The notes under the pieces are model-generated. The model did no database searches. It worked only from the letters and a program-made list of their open reading frames with translations, and was not told the origin of the DNA. Position numbers and translations under genes: made by a program. A stretch of DNA of 64,000 nt from Pomacea canaliculata (taxonomy: Eukaryota; Mollusca; Gastropoda; Architaenioglossa; Ampullariidae): contig NC_037597.1 in assembly GCF_003073045.1 (NCBI RefSeq), forward strand, positions 3,778,717 to 3,842,716, given 5' to 3'. This document shows, piece by piece, positions 47,269 through 59,255 of this stretch (positions are counted from its first letter, which is position 1; every line of letters starts with the position of its first letter).

Positions 47269-50200
47269 TTTCTTCGTAAGAAGTAGGAACTTGAAGCAAA
47301 TATTAGGTGAGTACATTTTTAACTCTACAGGGTTCACTGCAATGCGATGGACCTAGATCATAAAATATAGTGTAAAGCTTCTCAAAAGTATAGAAATTAA
47401 AAGACACAGATATGTATGGACACAGATATGCATGTCTATGCAGGTTATTAACTTTTGCTTTAAACAGGTTAAAATTTAATCTAAAGTGAAATCTATCATA
47501 ATTGTTTCCAGAGGTATCTCACCATCTCAGTTTATCATATGCTTTAGCATCATCATTATTACACATTTATTACAATTTTCTTGTGAAATATCTTGTATTT
47601 TCGTTTACTTTTGCCGCCTTTTTGGGTGTTGGGTGGGAGAGGGACTGGTGGAAATGAGGATAGATGTTGTTTGAGTGCTTTAATTTGACATAAATACTTC
47701 AAGTACATTTTTTTCAAAGTGACAAAATTATCTACTATATTTAAACCTTTAATTGCTACAGTAAATGAAAATAATCAGCATTACAATCCTAATTTCACAT
47801 ATATTTTTGCTGAGGTAATTGGGATCTTGTTTGTGTTTTCTTGAGACAGTAACCATTTTTCTTTAGCTGTAGGATATTTGTTCAACATGTATCAAAGTTT
47901 AAACGTGGGAGATATGTGAGCTGTGCAATAATTTTCCAATATTCTATTAATGTCACAGGTCTCTGGGGTTTTTTTTTTGTGTGTGGTTACTATTATTAAG
48001 GATGTCTTGTTTCAATCACTTTAGATGTGTGTACTGTGCAAATGCTTTCATTCATTGGACTACTTTCTACACTGAAATCACTTCCTTGGCTCAACCTGTT
48101 CATTGACTGGTGCATTTCACTTTCTCTCCACATTGTCTTCTTATGGAAAGAAAATTTTATATTCTTGCAGCTTTCTCAAAACCAAGTTGCTTCATAGAGA
48201 TGTTGTACCATGTTTAATGTATTCGGTATCTAGTTTTTTGTTGATTATGTAATCTATAGAAATGATAAAGAACTCAGTGACCTAATACTTCAATCAACTA
48301 CTGCTTGGAAAAAAATGCATTTAAGAGAAATGATGATAATGAATGATCGAAAAAATAGTGAACGACCAGTTCACAACATCGATAATTTGCCTGATTAAGA
48401 ATATGTACTTGTTTGTTTTCATGAAACTTATATAGGAAAGAAACTATAATTTTAAGCCTTTTTACATTGCAACACATATTTGTGACTAACTTAATGGTAT
48501 TTTAACCTCCATATTTGCTAAGATCAGAGTTCATATGAAGCTTGACCAATTGTGGTATAAACGTCCATTGCTAATCATAAGTTTGTGTTTTTACCTAATA
48601 ATGATCAATATCCTTCACAGTCTTTGCTGCCCCATCTACATTAGTCTGAAATCACAATTACATGAAAGCACTTCCCCCCCCCCCCAAACAAAAAAATTTT
48701 TAAAAATAACACTCTTTGGCTTGTTGCCTTGATTCTGCTGCTGATGTAATAGAGTATTGAAAGAAATATTATTGCATTTTGAATTATGACTCTTAACCAT
48801 TGAAAAGTAAATTGAAAAATTTTCTTACTTAAAAACTCCACACTCTGGTAAAGATTTGAAATTAAGTATTTTGTGTGGGTGGGTGTGCATCTATTATGTG
48901 TGTGTGAGAGAGAGAAGACAGATACATGAATAGTACACTCTTGCCTTGTTATCTCACCACTATCTTAAGCACACCAGAAGTTTGTTGAAAAGCTTAGTTG
49001 GTAGTATACAGTTTGTCCAGTAGTGTGATTAGAATGTTTTGTATCTTAAATGTTGATACTGTATTTTAGTACACAAAAATGTTGTTATAAAAAGTAGACA
49101 AAATTTATGTATTATTTAGATAAAGTAAATTACATATTCCTGACGAGATAGGAATGTAGGTTTGTCTACTGTCTTAGTGCCAGTATTCCATGTCTCATTT
49201 AATCATTCACAAACCATGAGCATCAGCTCCAGTTTGTAATATCTAGAATGTAGAGGTGGTGACATATTTTATGTGTGAGAAAGACATGAGATCAGGCTGG
49301 CAGCTTTAAAAATGTAGCAGGGTAAGATGCGCGTGATCTCCCAATCTTTCTACTAGAACAAAACACAACACTTTCATGGGCTCTGGATCGTTTTACTCCA
49401 ATGCCAGTTGATAGTGCTGGCTATGGCGAAACTCTACACAACTCTCTGTAAAATGTGCTCCCACCTCTGCTCTCTCTCCTCACGTTCTGACCACTCGCCT
49501 CTTCACCCGACCTTCACTCTCTACTTCCCCAAACACCCGCACACCTACATCCTATCGCTAGTCGACCCACTCCTGCTATCCTTCGGTCACAGGGTTGTCA
49601 CCCGGTCAGTAATTACCCCCCATCGCCAGCTTGTGTGTCCTGTGTGCATGTGTATGCCATCTTCCATCCTACTTCTATACAATGTTCCATACTACCATAA
49701 TAACATGGCAAGATGTGCTGGCTAGATTAACAAGGCAAGACTTTGCACATGGGCCATTCATGTGCCCATTCCACAGCTAGAGAAGACAAACACAAAAATT
49801 ATTTACTTATTGAATAAAACACTTGTGAAAGGAAGGAGAGTGCATTACTAAGCCTAGGTAAACATAGAAAAAGAATATCAAATATTGCTGCATCACTTGA
49901 AAAAAAAAAATTAGCAGAGTTTAGAAGTATTGCAGATATTTTGTTCACTGAAAGGCAGTATAATATTAGAAACACAACAGAATACATGTTTTTTACTCAG
50001 GAGATGCTCTGAAAGAAAGTTACTTGTCAAAGATTTTTGTTTTTCCATTGCTTCTGCTACTCCATGTTCAGCAGGGCTAAGAAGATCCAGTGTAGTAGTA
50101 TTCTGACATTTTGTGTATCTAGCATCTGATGTTTAGCACATGCTAGGTACTTCTTTAGTGTGTTAATACAATAACTGTGCATGCCTGTAAACATCTTAAA

Positions 50201-50599
50201 ATTGTTTTGGGGGTTTAAATGGTTGTTCATTAATGGGTTAGGGTTTGTTGTGTGTTTGTTGGAATTCACATTCAGAACATCTGTATAAAAGAGTGATTGA
50301 TGAAATAACATGTGTTAATTTGTCTTCCATTTTATGAATAGTACTTTTATTTAGGAATCAGACGGAAACAAATCATCAGTGAAGTACAGTATAATATTTT
50401 GTTTTTCCCAAATGGGGAATATCATCAACTCAAAAAAATGGTTAATCATATTAATAACAAAACTTTGAAAATTAAACAAATGAAGCTGCATGTTCTTTGT
50501 AAATATTAGTTGAACAAATCTAGGCTTACTTGAGCTGCTGATTCATGTTCACTTATCATGAACTCAGCTGACTTGTCAGTGAAGTGTTTACTGCAAGAG
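47269..50599. other. Intergenic, no gene seen
   Basis: AT-rich with short homopolymer and TG/GA runs (48680, 48896). A GC-richer, CT-rich block at 49430-49640 with a 105-codon frame has no recognisable domain. Confidence 0.4.
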
Positions 50600-50668
50600 T
50601 TTGATAATCTTCACTGTCCAAAAGGAGCCATTGTTTGATAATCTTCACTGAGCCCAAAGGAGCCATTG
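50600..50668. repeat. Two-unit tandem duplication (34-35 bp)
   Basis: TTTGATAATCTTCACTG followed by a CCAAAAGGAGCCATTG-like end occurs twice in a row with small differences. Confidence 0.9.
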
Positions 50669-51152
50669 TTATGACATGTATAGTCTGCTGCTTACCAATC
50701 TTTGAACTGCATTATAATACCCTCAATGGACATTGAAAAAAAAAGAAGAGAACAACAGGCCTAAAGGAAAATAGACAGATGGCTGACATAGTCTATATGC
50801 TCAGAAAAACCTTACCAACAAGGCAAATCACACATTTCATGATAGGCTTCAGTTTTCTGGTGAACCGTGATTTTGGAATGCTACTATAACATGGGTTTAA
50901 TGTTACAAGTTTTCATGTGTATTTTACTGTTGTATCTGTCTAGTGATTGTGTGTGTGTATATACAGTGACATAAGTATTTTTTTTCACTTTGGCTCAATG
51001 CAGGTGATGTCCTAAGAGGTGGGATGGTGTTTTGGCTGGGGAAGAAAGGTGTGAGGATCAGTGAACGGTGTGGTCAAAACTGTGAGAGAAATCAATTACT
51101 GATTTTCATCTCTTGAAAGCTAGATCGCTTTTTTTAAATGCTGTGTCACAAT

Positions 51153-51252
51153 GTTAACGCACTGGGTCCAGATAACAACAACAGATTTAGTGCAACCACA
51201 GCAGTGGTCAGATTTACGCAGTAAACAACAACCTGGGTCCAGTGAGTTAAAC
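51153..51252. mobile_element. Possible 100-bp MITE with imperfect TIRs
   Basis: The ends GTTAACGCACTGG-TCCAG and (complement) GTTTAACTCACTGGACCCAG match inversely over about 18 bases. The middle is itself nearly palindromic (CCACAGCAGTGG). There is no coding capacity. TSD not resolved. Sequence between this and the tRNA at 52242 is AT-rich and empty. Confidence 0.45.
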
Positions 51253-52241
51253 AATTTCAGGAAACAAAAGTAATTGCAGTATTTATGTTAATTTTATTAA
51301 CAATTTTATTTTTAAGTTTCACGAAGATTTAAATTGTGAGGTGATCTTTCAGGCACAGTATCAGTGAGTTTGTAATTTTTTTAGGAAGAATGTTTTCAAT
51401 GTTGTGCTGTCTTTTAAACCTTCAACATGGTTGAGTGCTTTAAGTTTTAATGCAAAGTAATCTTGCATTCAGTACTAGGTGACTATGATGTTTGTTTTAA
51501 CTGAATTTTCTAGAGGTGAAACAAAAAGAAGGTGGTAGTTATTAATCTGTATCAAAAACTACTGTAAAAAAGCATATAAAGCTGACTCTGAAAGTTATTG
51601 TGCTTTTGGATTTGATGAAATAAATTTGCCTTAATTGGATTCACTCGTGTTTTTTTTTTTTTGTCACAGATCCTTTCATTCATAGAAAAGTGAAAGCTTT
51701 TGATCACAGGTAAATTCTCATATATATTTTGATGAATAGAAATGGGTATGATTATTTGAAAAAATCGTTTACAGGTGTTTAGTAATTTTCCTCAGTGGTA
51801 ACAGAGTTGGACTGTGAAGACAGTTCAGGATAATGATCGAAATCTTTATAGGAAGTTTTTATTTATCTAAAACCAGAATCTGAGACTTGCCTCATTTTTT
51901 TTTTCCTGGCAGAAATCATGCCTACATAAACCCAGGTGAAAAATTTGGAAATCAGTACAAACATTTTGAAATTTTTTTTAATGTCATTTATGATTAATGA
52001 ACATGAAGTTAGAAACCATTCCCCAAGTCTAATCTGGTTTAGCTTAGTATGTTCATCTAATGAAAAAGACTTCCAGTCTGTGATGAAAAAAAACTGTTTC
52101 CTTAGTTGCACCTGGTGTACTACAAGTGCCACATCCAGAAAGAACAAAAGACAAAACCTACAACCAGGAACATCACTGTATCAACTGTTCCCCATGTTCG
52201 TTTCAAGCATTAGCATGCAGTTAAGAGAGAAACAAAATATT

Positions 52242-52314
52242 CGCCCAATGTGGGGCTCGAACCCACGACCCTGGGATTAAGAGTCCCATGCTCTACCGAC
52301 TGAGCTAACCGGGC
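52242..52314 (-). tRNA. tRNA-Lys (anticodon CTT), second copy
   Basis: Minus strand; 73 nt identical in the body to the plus-strand gene at 27342-27414, including the two G-U pairs in the acceptor. The trailer GAATATTTTGTTT also resembles that of the first copy, and contains T runs suited to Pol III termination. Confidence 0.96.
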
Positions 52315-52704
52315 AGCCGGGTGTAAGGATCAGTTGTTAAATTTTACCTCTGACGCAGTTGTCACATGTTCAGAAATCCACATTGTGAAGGGTGTGCCTC
52401 CATGGACGTAGATTAGGATATAATTATATTAGTTCGTGGTGCCTCCAAATCCATATTGCACGATCCGGACGTTGACAAAGGTTTCCCGCAGGAAACCGCC
52501 CAAAAGCCTTTAATATTCAATTTCATATAAAAGCAGCATATATCACTTTCAATATTGTGGAATGTTCAAATGTTCTTCATTGTGCTTTGTAATCTTCGAC
52601 TCATGAAGGAATTCCTATTTCTGACAGCTTGAATATATCTTGAGAGGTGCGGCAGTTGAGGAGAGAGGGGGTTAACCATAACATCACTGCATCACTGAAA
52701 TATA
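52315..52704. other. Spacer between tRNA-Lys and the inverted duplication
   Basis: No feature recognised. Confidence 0.45.
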
Positions 52705-52921
52705 GTTTCGGACCATCCCTCACCCCACACCTAAAAAAGCTAATTTGAGTAATTTGTCGCAACAATCAGTTACTTTTTTTTTTTTAATGGGGTCTTTTGA
52801 TAAACAACGTAGGCTTGGTATGTCAAGGGTTAATCGAAGGACGCAATTAGTAACGAACGATAACTTCCTATGTGAGTCATCTCCCTTGGCCTAAAGTCGG
52901 TCGTTAGTCAAGGGTGGTGTG

Positions 52922-52931
52922 ATCACGTGAC
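52922..52931. promoter_or_regulatory. CLEAR-like E-box, left NPC2 promoter
   Basis: ATCACGTGAC lies 112 bp before the left NPC2 start codon and matches GTCACGTGAC, the known binding site of TFEB-family lysosomal regulators, in 9 of 10 bases. It is conserved at the matching place in the right arm. A TATA-like AATAAAAGG follows at about 52964, also conserved. Confidence 0.6.
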
Positions 52932-53042
52932 CAGTCACCTGACAAGCTAGGGCTGCATGCTTCCAATAAAAGGTTTCTTCGTAAGATCTGTCCACGAACT
53001 AACATCCCGTCCGTGATCAGTATTAACAGTAGTTACCAGAGA

Positions 53043-55700
53043 ATGTCGGGGTACATTGTAGCCCTCTGCATCATAGCAACAGCGTTTGTGGCTGTCTACG
53101 GCAAGGCAGAATTGTCCGCTGACATACAAAGACTGCGGTGAGTTCTAAATATCTTTTGATTTTCCCAAGTACTGCTTCTATGAAAATATAGGAACTTCTG
53201 ATTGCCTAGGCCTCATGCTCTTTTAATGTTTTCTCATTACGATTACTCTACTTAAACCGTCATTTCTAGTACTGAATAGTAGTGTTTCCTGATATACATA
53301 CTTAGTTTACAGGTTCAATTAAAGTTTCACTAAATCGTGACACCACTTCTCAAAGGGCTCGAAATTTCCTTCCTTCCATTTAAATTCATTTACTTCAGAC
53401 GGAAGATAAAAGTAAACGAAAAAGGTTGTTACGTGTTTTATTTGCTTCACTTGTGATTATCTACGTGTGAAATGGTTACGGTAATGGTGCAGTTCTTTTG
53501 GTGAGGAATAGTTTGATAGTAGACTTTTCGTGGTTTGGTTTATATGGGTGTGAACGGACGGTGGCTGACTCATCTGACCCACTGGTGAAGGAAACTCTCA
53601 CAAGTTGGGTATTTACACCTAGATTGTGGAAAGGGAATATTGGTATTTGTACTTTAGTTTTGATCAGTGTTTTTAAATCCTTTTTTTTTTAATGGAAAGC
53701 CATAGTCGATAGTATCAACTAGGTGGCTTCACAATTCCCATGCTAATAGAAGCCCTGTTTAATAAACATTACATTAAATAACAATGTAAAATCAGTTCAA
53801 TAGATGTTTAGTTAAAATTGTGGAGGTAAAAGCTTACCTTGGAATACTTACACATATTTTAATCAAAATAATTGGATGTTTTGGTCTTTCTGTTGTTCTG
53901 AAATGCTACATTTGTGACCCAACTCAGTGATCCATAATCATTATTCTTGGTAAATGTTTATTCAAAATTCTGTTTCAGGATCAGGGCTTAGCACACTAGT
54001 TGATGCACTCTACAATGGAACCGAGTGTCCATCTCAAGGAGATCCAGCTGTGCTCCCTAGAGGCAGTACTGTCCAGTTGTATGTGGATTTTATACCCAGT
54101 AAGTTTCCTGTGAAAACATGTTTTGAAGTAGACAGTTCTTCACTGGTTTAGTGTATAGTATCTTTGGTGTGCTTGACTGTGGCCTACTTAATTGGGTGGA
54201 ACCTCCCAACTATCCACCCAAAGAAAGGAGTACATAATTTTCAATTCAATTCAATTCAATTGAATTCAATTCAATTCAATTCAATTCAATTTAACTTTAT
54301 TATCTCACTAGGAGAAATTAAAAGACGTGGAAAACAACTGGCTGATAATAAAACTTATAATAAAAACTTAATACAACTTAATTCCACTCAAACTATCATC
54401 TCACACAACACCTACAGTCCACCCGACTAAATAAGAAACAACACTAAAACTAATATCCCAAAACCACACACCACACCCTCACACTCACAATCCTTCCAAC
54501 ACTTATTCAGTAATACAACAGACTGGTGTATAAAACAGACTGGTGTATAATATATCAGGGAAGTAACATTTTTATATAAAGCTGCACCAGGATCCCAACA
54601 TTACCTTGAATATATCGCTAAGTATCATAACAGATATTTTCTAGCATTAACTGTATTATTATAATAATAATAGAAACACCGTTATATAGCCCCAGACTCA
54701 AAGTGCTTTACATAAAGACATGCAAGTGCACTGGTTAGGACAGGCATCAAATGCACCTGCATAAACATGCATTCATAGAGACACTGTGCATAGCAAAATA
54801 TAAATAAAGTGGATTAAGAGAGATAGGCTCAAAGTGACTAACTAAACTAAAACAAATGTATCAGCAATAGTGATCATATAGATAAGTCTTCCATAAAAAT
54901 GGTTTCATGTTTTAGCATTATCTGCCATTGTCGTTCACTGGCTTGTTACTAAGGGATAGTTCATAATTTACTTTTTTGCAGAGGTGTCAACTCCCAATCT
55001 GAAAGCATCCATTCATGCCATTATTGCTAAAATTCCTGTGCCTTTTCCTGGTGCCCCTACTGATGCTTGTCAAGGTGCAAACATTACCTGTCCAGTAAAG
55101 AGTGGTGTGCAGTACACATATGCACCAGTCTTCCCAATCAAGAATGATTATCCCTCGGTAAGTAAACATATCACCAGTCCAAGAAATTTATTTGTCAGTA
55201 TTTGTTGAAATACATTTTGTGATGCTTTATTAAGCAGATTTGTAAAATACTGGTATGCTAGAAACACATTTCTTGCAAATACTCTAAAGTATTTGTTGGT
55301 TATTGCATAAAGCTTGTAATAAGTAAATATTCATTGTTGATATCTTTTGTGGTATGACTGGACTGGTACACTCCTGAAATAGAACGACATATGACACTTA
55401 TGTTCACATAAAATTAAATGTAGTCTGAGTCGCAGGATGGTATGTTGTGAAGTGTTTAAAAATACACAGGCCAGTCTTTTATAACTAATTTATCTCATCA
55501 TGCTGACTGGGTATCTTACGGCGCTTATAAAATCTTTATACTTATGTCAGGCGATCTATTTAGAAATATAAAGCTCTCAAGTTGTTCATGTGGCTGATTT
55601 GATTTTGACTTTACAGATAGCCACTCTTGTGAAGTGGGAACTACAGGACGAGAGTGGAAAAGACATTGTGTGCTTAGTGTTCCCTGTTGAAATCAAATAA
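53043..55700 (+). CDS. NPC2: NPC2 sterol-transfer protein, left copy; frame disrupted in exon 1
   Basis: Exons 53043-53137, 53979-54098, 54982-55157, 55617-55700, all with GT-AG borders; AATAAA at 55736. NPC2 is a secreted/lysosomal ML-domain protein passing sterol to NPC1. Seen in exon order: a signal peptide (MSGYIVALCIIATAFVAVYG), then in another frame CPLTYKDCG, LVDALYNGTECPSQ, PRGSTVQLYVDF, IPVPFPGAPTDAC, NITCPVKSGVQYTYAPVFPI, LVKWELQD and CLVFPVEI. Compared with the right copy, exon 1 has one extra base in the GGCAAGGCAGAATTG stretch, so the signal peptide is out of frame with the mature part; no upstream ATG in the mature frame repairs this. Either a young pseudogene or a sequence error. 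The mature part (canonical IPVPFP pocket strand) looks constrained. Confidence 0.85.
54239..54550 (-). mobile_element. Retroposon insertion with (TTGAA)n tail, left arm only
   Basis: Absent from the right arm, where the flanks join directly (ACCTAATACATCAGGG). It carries a TTCAA pentamer run at 54238-54291; on the minus strand this is a TTGAA tail preceded by GAGATAATAAAGTTAAA, as in 3' ends of some LINEs/SINEs. The flanks ACATAAT and GTATAAT are a possible target-site duplication. The small ORF here is meaningless. Confidence 0.7.
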
Positions 55701-56506
55701 AATGTCTACGATTCCTCATCTTTCCAGATTTTTTTAATAAATTATGCTGTCTGTAAAATTTGCATACACCTGCTCACCCAAGACCTTTCTCTCCATTTTT
55801 TTAAGAAATACTTGTATTTGAGGGGTTTGGAAAAAGGGTTTAATTTCACCTTTTTTGAGAACACAAAAAGGAATTTTTTGCAAACATGTCTTTCATCATA
55901 TTGGGTAAGTCAGGGGAGGGTGTGTGTTGAATTTTCTGTGCACTTAACTGCTATAATAAGAAGGAAACTGACATATTCTTTTGAGTGCCATTTCATTTCA
56001 TTCAAAGAAATTTCAAGAAATCCTAGGCATGATCGAAAGATAATTGCGACTGTAACTTTGTAGATGTTGGATGCTACATTGTGAATGTTTTGACATTTGC
56101 TTAAGTTACAGAATTATTTTCAGTTATGCTGCTTCCTTTGTAATTGTTATAATTTGATAATGTATCTTTTGGATACTTTTTGCTAAGGTTTCTCAGAGTA
56201 TTTCTGCTAATGGTCTGTCTTTGAGAATCTCAGCATTGAGACTAGACTGATCTGATCAGCATTTTATCTCACAGTATCTGCATTTCTGCAGTACATATGA
56301 TATACTAGATCTGTTGCGTCTGAAGAATTTTTGTACCTTCTTGCTAAAACAATATCCAGTCACTGTTATTTACTGTTTTGAAACTAAAATCAGAAGAAAA
56401 TTTATTTTTCTGCTTGATTATGAAAAGAATAAGGTAGGAATAAATGCCCTTGTGCTGAAAATGTTTGTGCTTCTAAATTTATTTGTGTGGAGAACATGGA
56501 TTATTT

Positions 56507-56641
56507 GCAAAGCAACATTGTGAATAATTGTTTACTATGGTCTTGTCATTAAGCAAATAAGCCTTGATGTCAAAAAAAGTACTTAACAGGGAAGTGGAAT
56601 GAAATTTAGTATAAATTCTCAGTTACATAAATATGACATTA
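56507..56641. repeat. Direct repeat R1
   Basis: Shares AGCAACATTGTGAATAATTG and the following 110 or so bases with R2 at 57231-57385. It lies inside the segment that is missing from the right arm. Confidence 0.9.
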
Positions 56642-57230
56642 GAATTGAGATATTTTGAGTTCTGAACCGTTCTCAGTGTTTTAAAAGAAATGCTGAATTT
56701 TTTTATGATTATTATGTCATGCTCGTTACTTAAGACACAGAACAGTCTATATTTTTGTACATTCGTGATTGGAATAAATTTCTTCAAAAGTTTTATTTTG
56801 AGAACTTACAAAGGCATCAGAGAGCTTGAGTGTGGTAGTAGGAGGGTGGCCTTCCTCTGAATACCTAATTATTAAATACGTAAATCTGAGGCTTTTCATG
56901 TCCATGAAATTTTTGCTTCAAAACAAACTTCAAAAGGAAAGTTAAAACCAAACTCCGGTGTGTAAAGCATATAGATATTTGTTTAATTTAATATGAGATT
57001 ATCACAGTTTTGAGGATTGATTACATGATTGACATGGTTCACCGCATTGCTGACTTTAACTGGACAGTCATTAGACAGTCTATTAATTAATTAAAAGAAA
57101 GCAGAGTTCCAGAATGTGAACCAGAAATTCCATTGCAGACAGATGAAGTTAGCTTTACAATAAAATAATATGTGTGAAAAAAATGTCATCACACTTTTGT
57201 TTAAAATGCACTAAAAAAGGTAAACAAAAT

Positions 57231-57385
57231 AAAGCAACATTGTGAATAATTGTCTACTATGGTCTTCTCATTAAGCAAATAAGCCTGAATGTCAAAAAGG
57301 TTTGTGAGATGTCATACAAAAAAATACTTAACAGTGAAGGGGAATGAAATTAAGTATAATTTGATAGTTACATCAACATGACATA
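57231..57385. repeat. Direct repeat R2 at the arm/spacer junction
   Basis: Copy of R1 with base changes and about 23 extra bases after TCAAAAAGG. It begins within three bases of the inner end of the left arm. Confidence 0.9.
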
Positions 57386-57803
57386 ATGAGACGAAATGAA
57401 CTTGCGTCCAGGAGCTGCGTGTAGCGTCGTGGGTCGATAACTCTTGCCCATTACCTAACAAGTTTCTCTCATCGATCATGGAATGTCGGGCAAGCCTGGA
57501 GGAACACGAAGCAGATGATGGAGCAAGATGCAGCACCAGATCGAGTGACCGAGTTATGGACAATCAGATAACCAGGCTATTGAAGCGGGACAAGGGGAAC
57601 AGGACATGGAACTGAGTCCCGCGTTCCGTATGAATGTGAGGACCATGGTAATGGAGTGTATTTCATATTCATTAAAGTATAAATTAATATACACATGGTA
57701 AGGAGCATCGGGACACCCAATTTAGCGTTAAGCTGTTGAAGAACTTGAGCTTCGCCTCAGCTACCAAGATGGCGTCTCATACCGTCTCGGCTACAGTTTA
57801 CGG

Positions 57804-57980
57804 CAGGGGTGGGCAATTAATTTTCCCAAGGGGCTGTATGAGAAATTGGGATGGTTTTAGAGGGCCGGACTATTATAGTTAACTCAGTTTTACCCAATAC
57901 TGTATATATAGTATATATACTGGCGGGCGGGCCGGTCAGAGACAGGATGCGGCCCGTGGGCCGCCACTTGCCCAGGTCTG
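57804..57980. mobile_element. hAT-type MITE, 177 bp
   Basis: Ends CAGGGGTGGGCAA and (complement) CAGACCTGGGCAA form terminal inverted repeats. The interior has GGGCCGGAC and GCGGCCCGTGGGCCGCC, as in many hAT-related non-autonomous elements. The flanks GTTTACGG (57796-57803) and GTGTACGG (57981-57988) form an 8-bp target-site duplication with one mismatch, the hAT length. No transposase. Confidence 0.88.
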
Positions 57981-59106
57981 GTGTACGGCATACGTCTTAG
58001 TCTCAGGAAGCAAACACTATATGAACGGAACTCATTTAACTGTCAAAGTTCAAAGAGCAAGAGCTTAGATTTAAGATGCTCTGGTAGGCTGCAGTGAGCG
58101 AAAGCGGAAAATAGGAAACAACACAACAAAAGCGCACTTAGTGTACAAACACTGTGTGTGTGTGTGTGCACGCGCGAGAGAGAAAAAAAAAAAAAAAAAG
58201 CAAAATTTATTTCCTGTACAATTACATATTTAACGCCTGCGATGGTTTATATACCTATATAAGCGTCTTTTTTCTTTCTCAATCATCGTTAGCTCCCCGA
58301 AGACTTGCACCGTAGTGGAAATCTGCTCAAGCAGCTGCTGTCTCCGGTGTAGTGTTAAAGCAGAGTTAAAAGTTGTACAGGAACAGACGATCATAATAAG
58401 ACAAAGACATCATTCAAGCAGCCAAGCTAGTTATCAGCACTTAGACCACTAACCTGTAATTAACTCTTTCGACGCCTGCAGGCTTTTCATGAAGTACTGT
58501 ACTTGCAGGTGGTGGAGTCAAGTTCGCTGAGACAGATTGACTAGAAGTCCCAGATATACGCGATGTCTACTTTAAACAAAATAATACAAATGTGTGTCCT
58601 TTTTTAGAGAAGGCGAGCTGTTACAAGCTGATGATCTTTACAGCCCCGAACTTGTGGTGGGAAGCAGGCGGTAGTTATATGAAGCAAGGTGAGTCGTTGT
58701 CCTGTGGGACAACATGAGGAGATTAAGGACAAATATTATTTTCCAGACTCCTAAAGCTGTAGTTATAAAGCGGTGACAAAGATGTCTTGCGGTAAAGAAA
58801 CATGAAGTAGTATCCCAAGGGTCTGAACACCGCCATATTTCGAATAAAAGACGGTTTTCCTTGTGTTCCAAATTTTGCCTTTAAATTACTCTCGCTTCGT
58901 ATCTACGCCCCTGCAGGCCTCGGTACCCTTTTGCCGAACGAATCAGTATTCATCGAATCATTCTATATTCTGGATTGCGAGATCAGCATTTTCGATTTGA
59001 CACAAAAATGTAGGAAGTCACTATAAAAAAAATTTTTTGTTTTAAAGATATAGATAGAAGATGAAAAAAGAGAAAGGGAAAACGTTAAAAAATCAATCTT
59101 TGTTAC

Positions 59107-59255
59107 AGGAAATGTTTATGGCAGAGGAAGATCTGGCTTACAAATGTCAAAGACTGGACTGGTCGCCCTGTACAGGACCTGATGACCATCGTCCACAATA
59201 GGCGAGTGTGGCGGCCCTGTCAGCTGCCGCCTCTATCCAGGTGATGCCCACAACC
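59107..59255 (+). mobile_element. LINE 3'-end fragment
   Basis: The plus strand reads NVKDWTGRPVQDLMTIVHNR, then RVWRPCQLPPLS, matching the carboxy-terminal NVKDWTGxxxxDLLxxAxDRxxWR block of RTE/jockey-like LINE proteins. Truncated on both sides. Confidence 0.75.

Larger units (their letters stand above)
52705..57228. repeat. Large inverted duplication, left arm
   Basis: From about 52705 (GTTTCGGACCATCCC) to 57228 this pairs inversely with 59749-64000: promoter, all four NPC2 exons, introns, 3' UTR and about 1.5 kb of 3' flank. Differences are base changes plus arm-specific insertions or deletions: 54239-54550 and 56166-57012 occur only here; 62130-62915 only on the right. The right arm runs to the window edge. 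Confidence 0.95.

Noticed and set aside
49408-49725. 105-codon frame in a CT-rich block
   Set aside because: Composition-driven; no domain, no splice context and no similarity recognised.
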